Source: an uncultured Oceanobacter sp. (GTDB taxonomy: Bacteria; Pseudomonadota; Gammaproteobacteria; Pseudomonadales; Oceanobacteraceae). From it: a DNA stretch of 32,537 bases. The position numbers and the translations under genes were made by a program. Location of the stretch: the NCBI GenBank assembly GCA_913061185.1, contig CAJXTI010000044.1:1-32537 (forward strand). Direction: 5' to 3'. The first letter of the stretch is position 1. Every line of letters begins with the position of its first letter. Positions 1 to 8,156 of the stretch are shown here, in pieces. The notes beneath the pieces are model-generated. The model was given only the letters and a program-made list of their open reading frames with translations. It did not search any database and was not told where the DNA came from.

Positions 1-16
1 AATATGAAAGCGGCCG

Positions 17-330
17 TTATTTAAATCGGTAGATGGGGTTGTTTGAGCGTTTACGATTAAAGCGAAGCATACTGCTCAAATGATCCTATGCAAAATGTGA
101 GTAGCGCATCGTCATCGTTAAACTCGAATGCCCAAGAATCCTCTGGAGAGTCAATATATCTCCGCCATTCATAAGGTAGTGGCTCGCAAATGTGTGTCGG
201 CATACATGCGTTAACTGACCCGCTGGCAATTCAATTCCACTCCTTTCTATCGCCTTTCTGAATGCGCCAGAACAAGGCTCAGATAGCTGCCCGGTCTTAC
301 CCGAAACTGCTCTGATTGAACATTCCGGTC
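17..330 (-). pseudogene. Tyrosine recombinase (phage integrase) C-terminal remnant
   Basis: The minus strand encodes the catalytic C-terminus of a tyrosine recombinase. Visible are the HxxR box (THVCRHTFAS), the following His (LGHSS) and the tyrosine nucleophile (MRYSHF). An in-frame TAG at 86-88 falls right after RYSHFA, but the frame stays open beyond it (DHLSSMLRFNRKR...) to a TAA at 17-19. That matches the usual tail 'HFxPDHLxxxxxxN', so the TAG looks like a nonsense mutation in a tail that was once coding. Recognisable homology begins near position 300; further upstream the frame runs into noise and then into the depolymerase gene, and no N-terminal or core-binding domain is seen. It is a decayed fragment of a prophage or genomic-island integrase. 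The upstream boundary is approximate. Confidence 0.75.
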
Positions 331-459
331 TGGTTGCTGATTGGCCGCCAAGTTTGTACGGCTTTCGACAAGTAGATTGTCCCGTTGGCTCTGGATGCTG
401 ATTATCATCGATCTGAAGCGCGATAAAACACCTCGTGACGTAGTGGCTCAGGTGATCGA

Positions 460-1572
460 CTACTCTTCTTGCTCCTCGGCCAGCCGCTGGATCATGGCGT
501 AGATCGATTTTATTTGTGGCGCGTCGCGGCTGTAGAAATCCGGCTGGAAAATATCCACCGAGGAATAGCCCCAAAAATCCCAACAGCCGAGCGGATTCAG
601 TGGTGCCAAATCTGAGACGTTCACCTGCGGATAAAGCACGATCAATCGATTGGTATCGGCCATCGGGTTGTACCCAGTAGTACGAATATAGGCATCGCCA
701 ATTTCTTCATAAGACTGCTTACAGCCGTGAACTGCAACATGAATGCGGCAATTGCTGTGCTGTTGGCAATATTCCGGCACGTAGACATAGCCGGTATCCG
801 CCATGCTGGTCAGCTCTCCCACCAGAAATGGCCGCTGGTCAAACGCAATCAGCTCACCGCTGGCTGTCGGGGCGGGCGGATTGGCGTCCATGTACAGATA
901 CGACAGAATGCGGGTGGCCTGCATAAATTGGCAGTTGTTGATAAACGGTGATTGCGTGATGGAGCAGTCAGTATCGTCGTCATTATTGGTGATGATGGCG
1001 TGCCCGGCGTTAATCTGGTTGCTGTAGAGAATTTGCTGGGCGGGCACGCCCAGCTGCAGGAAGTAGTCGCGGGTTGCATCAACCACCTGGCTGACCACCG
1101 TGTCATCGCTGAGGCCACTGAACAGATAAAAACGATCATCCTTCAGATTGGCCAGCGGATCGATACTCTCTTCCTCGGCCAGTTCTCGAGTAAGCGTGAG
1201 CAATCGTGACAGATTTGGTCCCAACGACTCAGAGGGCGGATTCATGCAGGTGGTGGTTGCCGTCAGTGCCGGAGCCGCCATTGGCCAGGAGCGAGAACAG
1301 AGGTAAGGGCCACCAGCAATCACTCCGGCCCCCACCATTATGTCGGAGTGAGCCATGTAAAGCTGGGACGTCATAAAGGCGCCAGACGACAGCCCGGATA
1401 CCGAGGTTTGCTGAAGGTCGGCGCTGTAACTGGCCAAGGCGGCCGCGCCGCTAGCAGTTGGCTTATCCGACGAGGCAGTCGATTGAGCCGGTGCTTCCTC
1501 TTGCGAACAGGCACCAATAAACAGCACCAGACACAGTACAGATACACGGCGGAGTATTACTAACGGGAACAC
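460..1572 (-). CDS. Poly(3-hydroxybutyrate) depolymerase-family lipoprotein
   Basis: A 370-residue secreted esterase of the PHB-depolymerase type. The start is taken as GTG at 1570-1572 because GGAGG lies 5 nt upstream; a longer ATG version from 1611 has no such site. The N-terminus is a lipoprotein signal (VLCLVLFIGAC), lipidated Cys about residue 22, so it is probably anchored in the outer membrane or periplasm. The lipase box is GLSSG (nucleophile Ser about 62), followed by conserved family segments: AGGPYLC, a SDDTV stretch that could hold the acid, NAGHAI with the likely catalytic His, and the C-terminal GCWDFWGY block. Expected activity is hydrolysis of short-chain polyhydroxyalkanoate or its oligomers. 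There is no separate substrate-binding or linker domain, unlike classical secreted PHB depolymerases. It appears monocistronic. Confidence 0.8.
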   Translation of the reverse strand: MFPLVILRRVSVLCLVLFIGACSQEEAPAQSTASSDKPTASGAAALASYSADLQQTSVSGLSSGAFMTSQLYMAHSDIMVGAGVIAGGPYLCSRSWPMAAPALTATTTCMNPPSESLGPNLSRLLTLTRELAEEESIDPLANLKDDRFYLFSGLSDDTVVSQVVDATRDYFLQLGVPAQQILYSNQINAGHAIITNNDDDTDCSITQSPFINNCQFMQATRILSYLYMDANPPAPTASGELIAFDQRPFLVGELTSMADTGYVYVPEYCQQHSNCRIHVAVHGCKQSYEEIGDAYIRTTGYNPMADTNRLIVLYPQVNVSDLAPLNPLGCWDFWGYSSVDIFQPDFYSRDAPQIKSIYAMIQRLAEEQEE

Positions 1573-1657
1573 AGTGGCCTCCTTGCCCAGGGCAGTTGAC
1601 GTTGATGACATCCATGAATATAACCGGCGTCTGAGTGGTTGATCCGCGAATCGCTTC

Positions 1658-2443
1658 TCAGTCGCGAGGAAAGTACAATACGCCAGTTTCTGTCTGCGGC
1701 TGTAGACGTTGTGGTAACCGTCCGACTAACGGTAGCTGACTCAGCAGATTCCCCATAAGGTATTGGACGGGTAACGCCAGCCGCAACGGAGAAGGCGTTC
1801 CCTGATACAGCACACTACAAGCGATCACCAGTATTATCGTACCCTGCCAGTTATCCAGGCTGACCGGCTTGATGGCTGTACCAAAGGATTTTTTCAACCG
1901 CATGCCGTTGAAATCCACGGCATAGAGTTCATCCAGCAGTAAGTGCACAATAAAGCCGCCAGTGACAAAGCCGCCACCAAACCAGCAAAAATCGGCACTG
2001 CGCTCAAACAATTGATCGATCACCACAACCGCCAGCAAACCGCAAAAGACAGCAGCCAACAACGAGTGAATAACCCCTCGGTGCACGGTGTAGCGAAAAA
2101 ACACCTGCATTGCGACTGGCCCAGCCAGGGAGTAGGACAGCGCCATTCCTGCCCAAACACCCGCCAATGACGTCCAGCTGGATGAGACATGAGGAAGCAA
2201 AAGCCACAGGGTCAGTCCAGCGGCCAACGATCCAAGGCAGTTAAATACCCACACAACCGGCCGGGAAGAATCGGAATCGATGTCCGGTAAAATGCCGCCA
2301 AACATCCCCAGCAGAAACAAGACAAGAGCTTCAGGAAAAGAAACCCAGTTGGCAATCACCAACAAGGAAGAGGCCATCGCGCTGACGGTTGCAGCCCCAC
2401 CGAGATGGGTCGAGAAGCTGGCCATAAATACCTGGTCATCCAT
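1658..2443 (-). CDS. YdjM-like (DUF457) membrane-bound metal-dependent hydrolase family protein
   Basis: A polytopic inner-membrane protein of 261 residues resembling YdjM-type proteins annotated as membrane-bound metal-dependent hydrolases. Seen: several hydrophobic segments, the motif GILPDIDSDSS near residues 50-60 with clustered Asp, HRGVIHSL near residue 120, and a later VHLLLDELY block. These His and Asp positions are the family's presumed metal ligands. The enzymatic substrate is unknown for the family. The start could instead be the second Met (MASFSTH, six codons downstream), which has a slightly better upstream AGG. In E. coli, ydjM is an SOS gene, but the upstream region here lacks a proper LexA box. 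No terminator is obvious between it and the depolymerase gene 85 bp downstream. Confidence 0.75.
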   Translation of the reverse strand: MDDQVFMASFSTHLGGAATVSAMASSLLVIANWVSFPEALVLFLLGMFGGILPDIDSDSSRPVVWVFNCLGSLAAGLTLWLLLPHVSSSWTSLAGVWAGMALSYSLAGPVAMQVFFRYTVHRGVIHSLLAAVFCGLLAVVVIDQLFERSADFCWFGGGFVTGGFIVHLLLDELYAVDFNGMRLKKSFGTAIKPVSLDNWQGTIILVIACSVLYQGTPSPLRLALPVQYLMGNLLSQLPLVGRLPQRLQPQTETGVLYFPRD

Positions 2444-2639
2444 ACATAAAAACTGCAGGATAACAGAATATCTTCTTGTTTATTAATTAGTTACAAAACA
2501 CATTGAATCACGATGACATTCAGGATCGGTTCCTTCGGGAAGACATCTGGCAATATCACGAACAATGAGAGGACGATTATTAATCGCCGTCATAGCGAGC
2601 GCAGCCGTTGTTAGATCTCCCCTGAGAATATTTGATCAC
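2444..2639. other. Intergenic region between aspA and the YdjM-like gene
   Basis: A 196-bp AT-rich gap between two minus-strand genes. It must hold the promoter of the YdjM-like gene and the end of the aspA operon. I see no convincing intrinsic terminator with a T-run and no strong -35/-10 pair. Confidence 0.5.
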
Positions 2640-4076
2640 TCACCAGGCCCCGGTGTCTTGTATTGCATTAATCAAACGTCGCGGTTCCAGAAGACGTCGC
2701 AATTCATCTGCGGGCAGCAGGCCTTCTTCTTCCACCAAGTCAATCACACTGCGATTTTCCTTCAGTGCCCTACTGGCGATGCGCGTAGCATTTTCATAAC
2801 CGATATAAGGATTCAGTGCTGTCACCAAACCGATGGCGCGGTGAACCATATCGGCACATGCATCGCGATTGGCCGTGATGCCCCGGATGCAACGCTCGTC
2901 CAGCATCATCATGGCGCGCTTGAGTAAGCGCATGGATTCCAGAATGTTGTAAATAATCAATGGCTCCATGGCGTTCAGTTGCAACTGACCCGCTTCCGCC
3001 GCCATACAAATCGCCAGATCGTGCCCCATCACCTGATACGCCACCTGATTTACGGCTTCCGGGATCACCGGATTAACCTTACCCGGCATTATCGAGCTGC
3101 CCGGCTGTTGCGGTGGCAGGTTGATTTCGTTGATGCCCGCTCGCGGCCCCATGCTCAACAGTCGCAGATCATTGGAAATTTTTGATAGTTTGATCGCCAG
3201 CCGCTTTAACATGGAGGAAAACAGCACAAACGCCCCCATGTCAGATGAGGCTTCAATCAGATCTTCCGACTGGATCAGGGTAAAGCCACTGATTCTGGAC
3301 AGATGTTCAATCGCCAGTTTGCCGTAACGCGGATCCGCATTAATACCCGTACCAATGGCTGTCCCTCCAAGGTTCACTTCTTTGAGTAACTCGGAAAGAG
3401 AGGCGAGCACCCGAATATCTTCACCCAGAGTCGATGCCCAGGCTCCAAATTCTTGCCCCAGTGTCATCGGTACTGCGTCTTGCAATTGGGTGCGACCCAT
3501 TTTAATCACGTCTGCAAACTCGTGACTCTTGTCCCGTAGCGCAGCCTGTAAACGGCTAAGCGCCGCCAACAAATCGCTGTGACTCAGTAGAATCGCCAGC
3601 CGCACAGCGGTGGGATACACATCGTTGGTTGACTGTGCCCGATTCACATCGTTGTTGGGATGCAGATGCTGATACTGGCCACGCTCATAGCCCATCAGCT
3701 CCAGACCAATGTTGGCGATGACCTCATTGGCATTCATATTAGTGGAGGTGCCAGCGCCGCCCTGAATCATGTCAACGACAAACTGCTGATGAAACTGCCC
3801 CTGCAGGAGCAAATGGCTGGCGGCCACAATGGCATCACCGCGTTTCTGATCCAGCAACCCCAGTTCGGTATTAGCCAGTGCACAGCCCTGTTTCACCATC
3901 GCCAGAGCGTTAATCAACTGGGGAAAATGCGCCAGCGTCACCCCACTCAGGTTAAAGTTGTCACAAGCACGCCGGGTCTGTACGCCGTAGTAGGCACTGG
4001 CGGGAACCGCCAACGGCCCCAGCAAGTCTGTTTCAATACGCACGTCGGCAACGACGGGTTCCATGACGGGTTCCAT
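2640..4076 (-). CDS. aspA: Aspartate ammonia-lyase
   Basis: Converts L-aspartate to fumarate and ammonia in the cytoplasm. The 478-residue protein aligns by eye along its whole length with E. coli AspA: DLLGPLAVPASAYYGVQT near the N-terminus, GGAGTSTNMNANEV, KMGRTQLQDAVPMTLGQEF, and the superfamily signature GSSIMPGKVNPVIPE at residues 326-340 with the catalytic Ser. It is the last gene of the cupin-to-aspA operon, starting 13 bp after the thiamine-diphosphate enzyme gene. Its position with aspartate dehydrogenase suggests that catabolism in this island ends at aspartate or fumarate. The first 24 bases are a tandem 12-bp duplication (ATGGAACCCGTC twice), so translation might start at either Met; GAGAGAGAC precedes the first. 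A related fumarase or other lyase role cannot be excluded, but the AspA match is close. Confidence 0.92.
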   Translation of the reverse strand: MEPVMEPVVADVRIETDLLGPLAVPASAYYGVQTRRACDNFNLSGVTLAHFPQLINALAMVKQGCALANTELGLLDQKRGDAIVAASHLLLQGQFHQQFVVDMIQGGAGTSTNMNANEVIANIGLELMGYERGQYQHLHPNNDVNRAQSTNDVYPTAVRLAILLSHSDLLAALSRLQAALRDKSHEFADVIKMGRTQLQDAVPMTLGQEFGAWASTLGEDIRVLASLSELLKEVNLGGTAIGTGINADPRYGKLAIEHLSRISGFTLIQSEDLIEASSDMGAFVLFSSMLKRLAIKLSKISNDLRLLSMGPRAGINEINLPPQQPGSSIMPGKVNPVIPEAVNQVAYQVMGHDLAICMAAEAGQLQLNAMEPLIIYNILESMRLLKRAMMMLDERCIRGITANRDACADMVHRAIGLVTALNPYIGYENATRIASRALKENRSVIDLVEEEGLLPADELRRLLEPRRLINAIQDTGAW

Positions 4077-4089
4077 GATGACGTCTCTC

Positions 4090-5724
4090 TCAATACAGGG
4101 TTTTCTGCGGTGGGCCAGAAAATTCCAGCGGACCGACCCGTACCATATCCACTTCGATCAGCGCCGGGCCCTTCAAGCGCATGGCTTCACCGATCGCACT
4201 GGCAAATTCTTCTGCGGAACCGACTTGCCAGCTGGGCATCGCCATGGCTTTACCCACGTCACAGTAATTCGGTGTATGTAACTCGTTGTAGTACTGACGG
4301 CCTTCAAAGTAGCTGTTCTGAATACCCCGCATGACGCCATAACCTCCGTCATTCATTACGATCAGTACCATGTCGATATTTTCTTGCACCATGGTGGCCA
4401 TTTCACCGATACCGAGCATCAAGCCACCATCGCCAACAATGGTCGCTATCTTCTTGCCTGGGTTGGCAATTGCAGCCCCAATACCTTGGGCCAGACCTAG
4501 GCCAATGGCACCTGCCAGCGAGTGAATGTTCTGATTGGGGTGTTGGAATGACAGTAAACGACTCCCCCAGGTAGAACCCGAGACAGTAATATCGCGGACA
4601 AAAATGCCGTCTTGAGGCAGCGCATCTCGTAGTGCCTGACAGAGATTGGCGTAGTTGCCAACCTGTTCGATCAGACTGCTCTCCGCCTGCACCACCGCCC
4701 GTTTGATCGTACGATCGTATTCGCTGTCAATTCGATCAGGCAGATGTTCGGCCAAATACGCCAGAACCGCTTGGCAGTCAGCACAGATAAACTGATCCAC
4801 CCGATAGTTACGATTCTGAGCACCGGGGTGCGCATCAATCTGAATCAGGGGATGACCAAACGAGGTTGAGTAACTGGTCGTTTCGTTACTGCGCAAACGG
4901 GAACCGGCAACCAGCACCAGATCCGCCTCTTCTAGCAGTTGCTTGACGGATGGGCTGTTATGAAAAGCACGCAGACTGCGTGGATGCGCATCAGGCAACA
5001 GACCACGCGCATGAGTCGTCGATAACACCGGAATGCCTTTGTCCGCCAAAGCAGCGATTGCAGTAACAGATTCAATCGCTCCACCGCCAACCCAGATCAC
5101 CGGACGGCGGGCCTGTTGTATTTGGTGCAGTAAACCACTCAGCTCTTCCTGACTGGCCACGGGCATCGCCGGTACGGCAATTGGCCCCAGATCGGCAGGC
5201 AGTGCAATTGTTGTGGCTTGCACATCAATCGGTATTTCCACACTGACCGGCCCCATTGGTACCGTACGCGCAACCCGAATGGCTTCACACAGAATGCCAA
5301 CCACCTGATCCGGATGGGTAATGCGATAGGCTGCCTTGCTGGCGGCACGCAAAAAGGTCAGCTGGTCTTTGGCTTCGTGGATAAAACTGGCATCCCTGTC
5401 CAGATAAGCAGATTCCACCTGACCGGTAATATGCAACATTGGGCTAGCGGCGTTACAGGCTTCTATCAGCGAGCCAACCGCATTACCCGCACCCGCACCG
5501 GTACTGGTCAGACAGACGCCCAGACCTTTAAAACGGCCATGGCTATCTGCCATGGTAGCGGCTCCGGCTTCTCCCCGGGCACAAACAAAATGTATTTTTT
5601 CACGACGACCAATAGCATCGGCAATCGGCAAATTATGAATGGATATCACGCCATAAATATCAGCGACCCCATGGGCTTCCAGCACACGAGCGACGACTTC
5701 ACCGACGGTTACTTGTTCTTTCAT
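4090..5724 (-). CDS. Thiamine-diphosphate-dependent enzyme (acetolactate synthase / 2-oxoacid decarboxylase-like)
   Basis: A 544-residue member of the ThDP enzyme superfamily. The start is set at ATG 5722-5724 because GGAG precedes it by 8 nt; an upstream in-frame start at 5784 would overlap the aldehyde dehydrogenase gene. The N-terminal PYR domain carries the catalytic Glu (CARGEAGA, Glu 52). A central nucleotide-fold domain follows, then a C-terminal PP domain with the ThDP/Mg motif GDGG followed by MNDGGYGVMRG. It probably decarboxylates or carboligates a 2-oxoacid made in this pathway. The gene lies 34 bp after the aldehyde dehydrogenase gene, so a decarboxylase-to-aldehyde-to-acid sequence is plausible. 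It is not a housekeeping IlvB: no small regulatory subunit gene is adjacent. From memory, P. aeruginosa has a similar gene (about PA3506) beside an aspartate dehydrogenase. Confidence 0.85.
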   Translation of the reverse strand: MKEQVTVGEVVARVLEAHGVADIYGVISIHNLPIADAIGRREKIHFVCARGEAGAATMADSHGRFKGLGVCLTSTGAGAGNAVGSLIEACNAASPMLHITGQVESAYLDRDASFIHEAKDQLTFLRAASKAAYRITHPDQVVGILCEAIRVARTVPMGPVSVEIPIDVQATTIALPADLGPIAVPAMPVASQEELSGLLHQIQQARRPVIWVGGGAIESVTAIAALADKGIPVLSTTHARGLLPDAHPRSLRAFHNSPSVKQLLEEADLVLVAGSRLRSNETTSYSTSFGHPLIQIDAHPGAQNRNYRVDQFICADCQAVLAYLAEHLPDRIDSEYDRTIKRAVVQAESSLIEQVGNYANLCQALRDALPQDGIFVRDITVSGSTWGSRLLSFQHPNQNIHSLAGAIGLGLAQGIGAAIANPGKKIATIVGDGGLMLGIGEMATMVQENIDMVLIVMNDGGYGVMRGIQNSYFEGRQYYNELHTPNYCDVGKAMAMPSWQVGSAEEFASAIGEAMRLKGPALIEVDMVRVGPLEFSGPPQKTLY

Positions 5725-5758
5725 TACATCAACTCCAACAGTTGCGGTTCGTCGCCAA

Positions 5759-7237
5759 TCAGGCTGACCAGTTGTTTGGTTCATCGCTCAAGCCCACATA
5801 AATACTTTTCTGTTGCATGTATTCCCGCACACCAGCACGGCCTTTTTCACGGCCCAAACCACTCTCTTTAAAGCCACCAAATGGCGCCGATACAGAGAAT
5901 TTTTTATAGGTATTCAGCCATACCGTACCGGTGTCCAAGGTACGTGCCAGCCGCCAACCGCGCCGAAAATTTTCAGTCCAGATACCGGCCGCCAAACCAA
6001 ACATACTGTCATTAGCCTGGGCAACCAGGTCGGCCTCGTTGTCAAACGGCAGTACCACCAGCACCGGGCCAAAAATTTCTTCCTGGCAGACATAGCTGCT
6101 ATTACTCAAACCACTGATGATCGTCGGTGCATAAAAGCAACCAGCGTCGTAATCACAGGTTTCCGTTTTGCCGGTCAGGCGTTTGCCACCACACAGAATC
6201 GTTCCGCCATCAGCGCCAGCGCGCTCAACAAATCCCGCGACACTTTCCAGGTGGGCCATATTGATCAGTGACCCCATATGGATGCCGGGCTGTTCCGGAT
6301 GACCGACACGCAAGCCTCGGGTCAATTCCAGTAAGCGCGCCATAAATGGCTCATAAATATTGTGATGCACAAACAGCCGCGCACCCGCGATACAGGCCTG
6401 GCCTGCTGAGCTGAAAATGCCGTAGCACACGCCCCGCGCAGCCATTTCAATATCGGCATCTTCCAGCACGATGGTGGGGGATTTTCCACCCAGCTCCAGT
6501 GAAATCGGAATCAGTTTCTCCGCAGCAATACCAGCCAGACGACGGCCTGTAGAGGTACCTCCGGTAAAGGCAATTTTGCGCACCTTCGGGTGTCTGGCGA
6601 GCGCTTCACCAACCACAGATCCTCGTCCAGGCAGTACACTCAGCAGACCTTTTGGCAAGCCCGCTTCTTCAAACAACCGCGCCAGTTCCAGTGCCGCCAG
6701 CGGCGTGGCTTCGGCAGGTTTCACAATCACGGCATTTCCCGCAGCCAGCGCCGGAGCAATCTTCTGCATCTCGCTGGCGATCGGTGAGTTCCACGGTGTA
6801 ATCGCCACCACCACTCCCAGTGGTTCGTACACACTGGCCGTCATGTAATCATGGGAGCGCTGACTGGGAAGACTTTCGTCCAGCGTTTCGCAAGCGGCAG
6901 CAAAATACCGTGCGGTACCCGCTGCGCTCATCACCAGTGCCATGGTTTCAGTCAGCGGCTTGCCGTTATCACGGGTTTGCAATGCGGCCAGTGTGGTTGC
7001 CCGGGCAGCCACCAGATCCGCTACTTTATAAAGAATCGCGGCGCGTTCATGGGGCAGGCGATGACGCCAGGATGGATCACGCCAGGCCTTGTCGGCGGCT
7101 TGTACGGCCTCTTCAACGTCGTCGGCATTGGCTGTGGCGATGTCAGCATTGATGCTGCCATCTGCCGGAAAGGTGGTGGCACGAAGCGCCCCACGTCCAT
7201 TTTTCCACTCGCCTGCGATGTATATTGGCTTGACCAT
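5759..7237 (-). CDS. NAD(P)-dependent aldehyde dehydrogenase
   Basis: A 492-residue class I/II-type aldehyde dehydrogenase. The start is ATG 7235-7237, preceded by GAGGAGG at 6 nt; a longer TTG version has no support. Catalytic elements: ITPWNSP with Asn 150, the nucleotide-fold FTGGTSTGR near 224-231, general base Glu 249 in LELGGKSP, and nucleophile Cys 282 in SAGQACIAG. The length is standard. It would oxidise an aldehyde or semialdehyde intermediate to the acid. Two routes are possible: oxidation of a muconic-semialdehyde-type ring-fission product (as in 2-aminomuconic semialdehyde dehydrogenases), or oxidation of the aldehyde made by the adjacent ThDP enzyme. The gene is 108 bp downstream of aspartate dehydrogenase, the largest gap in this operon. 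Confidence 0.93.
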   Translation of the reverse strand: MVKPIYIAGEWKNGRGALRATTFPADGSINADIATANADDVEEAVQAADKAWRDPSWRHRLPHERAAILYKVADLVAARATTLAALQTRDNGKPLTETMALVMSAAGTARYFAAACETLDESLPSQRSHDYMTASVYEPLGVVVAITPWNSPIASEMQKIAPALAAGNAVIVKPAEATPLAALELARLFEEAGLPKGLLSVLPGRGSVVGEALARHPKVRKIAFTGGTSTGRRLAGIAAEKLIPISLELGGKSPTIVLEDADIEMAARGVCYGIFSSAGQACIAGARLFVHHNIYEPFMARLLELTRGLRVGHPEQPGIHMGSLINMAHLESVAGFVERAGADGGTILCGGKRLTGKTETCDYDAGCFYAPTIISGLSNSSYVCQEEIFGPVLVVLPFDNEADLVAQANDSMFGLAAGIWTENFRRGWRLARTLDTGTVWLNTYKKFSVSAPFGGFKESGLGREKGRAGVREYMQQKSIYVGLSDEPNNWSA

Positions 7238-7345
7238 AATCAGCCTCCTCATCTGTAATTTACTGTCGAACGGCAAAGGGACACCCTTCCCATCCGGGAA
7301 TATTTTTTGAACATCGGGTTTATCCGCTCAGGGCTGGATCACGAA

Positions 7346-8137
7346 CTAGATCACTAGGGTCGACACACTCTGGCGACAGGCGCGCACCACACTCAGCGCT
7401 GCCAACGTTGAGGTTTTCGGATTATTGTCGAGCGGCTTGCCACACAGCTGGATACTCATTTCACCAAAACGCCCACATGCCTCTATCTGGTGCTGATTGG
7501 TCGTTGTAAACGGGTCAACTACCAACTGCACGCGAATGCCATCGAGACCAAGGCTGGCCAAGGCAATGGTGGCGGCAACATTGGCATTGGCCGGAAAGGT
7601 CAGCGCTGCTTGTCGTGCCGTGCCTTCAAAAAATATCTGTGGCTGTTTAATGGTGGCCAAGTCAATCATGCTTTCGGCCGGACTGCCGCGCCAACTCTGC
7701 GGATTTTTGCGACACGTGTACGTCACCTGATGCAAGCCTCCCTCACGTGCGGCGGCCAAACCGTCGATACCGGCAATGGCGCCGGGCAAGGCATGTAAGC
7801 GCGCATTACCGATTGCTGCTGCGGCATAGAGTTGATCGGCCAACTGGCGATCGGCCAGCGCACCGATGGAAATCATCATCAGATCCCAACCGCGCTGCAG
7901 CACCGCAGCACCATGGGCTCTTACTCCAGCCTGGCCTGCGCATTCGAGTACCAGGTCGGGCCGACCATCACATGCCGCCACCGCAGTAATCACCTGCACC
8001 TGATTACCCACTTGGCGCGCAACCCGGTCACGGCTGCGCTCTGTGGCGACGACCCAGCCCAGCACCATGCCTTCCGGTAACAGCTTCAGAACTTCTTCTG
8101 CCATGGCACCAAAGCCAATCATCATCAGTCGTTTCAT
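7346..8137 (-). CDS. Aspartate dehydrogenase (NadX-like)
   Basis: A 263-residue NAD(P)-dependent L-aspartate dehydrogenase family protein. The start is ATG 8135-8137 (MKRLMMIGFGAMAEEV), which puts the Rossmann glycine motif GFGAMA at residues 8-13; the longer frame would overlap the upstream SDR gene. The C-terminal half carries the family hallmarks FPANANVAATIALASLG, VDPFTTTNQHQIEACGRFGEM and NPKTSTLAALS. The reaction is reversible oxidation of L-aspartate to iminosuccinate/oxaloacetate. In NAD biosynthesis NadX feeds quinolinate synthase, but no nadA or nadC is nearby; the context is catabolic, with aspA four genes on. It may act on an aspartate-like intermediate of ring degradation. It follows the SDR gene by 19 bp. 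Confidence 0.88.
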   Translation of the reverse strand: MKRLMMIGFGAMAEEVLKLLPEGMVLGWVVATERSRDRVARQVGNQVQVITAVAACDGRPDLVLECAGQAGVRAHGAAVLQRGWDLMMISIGALADRQLADQLYAAAAIGNARLHALPGAIAGIDGLAAAREGGLHQVTYTCRKNPQSWRGSPAESMIDLATIKQPQIFFEGTARQAALTFPANANVAATIALASLGLDGIRVQLVVDPFTTTNQHQIEACGRFGEMSIQLCGKPLDNNPKTSTLAALSVVRACRQSVSTLVI

Positions 8138-8156
8138 GGATCGATTCCCGATCTGG

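Noticed and set aside
2453..2466. LexA-like site CTG-N8-CAG upstream of the YdjM-like gene
   Set aside because: SOS boxes in gammaproteobacteria need CTG-N10-CAG; the spacing here is two bases short and the centre is not AT-rich.
5218..5871. Plus-strand open frame of 217 codons opposite the ThDP enzyme gene
   Set aside because: Its sequence lacks any motif and lies entirely within genuine minus-strand coding DNA.
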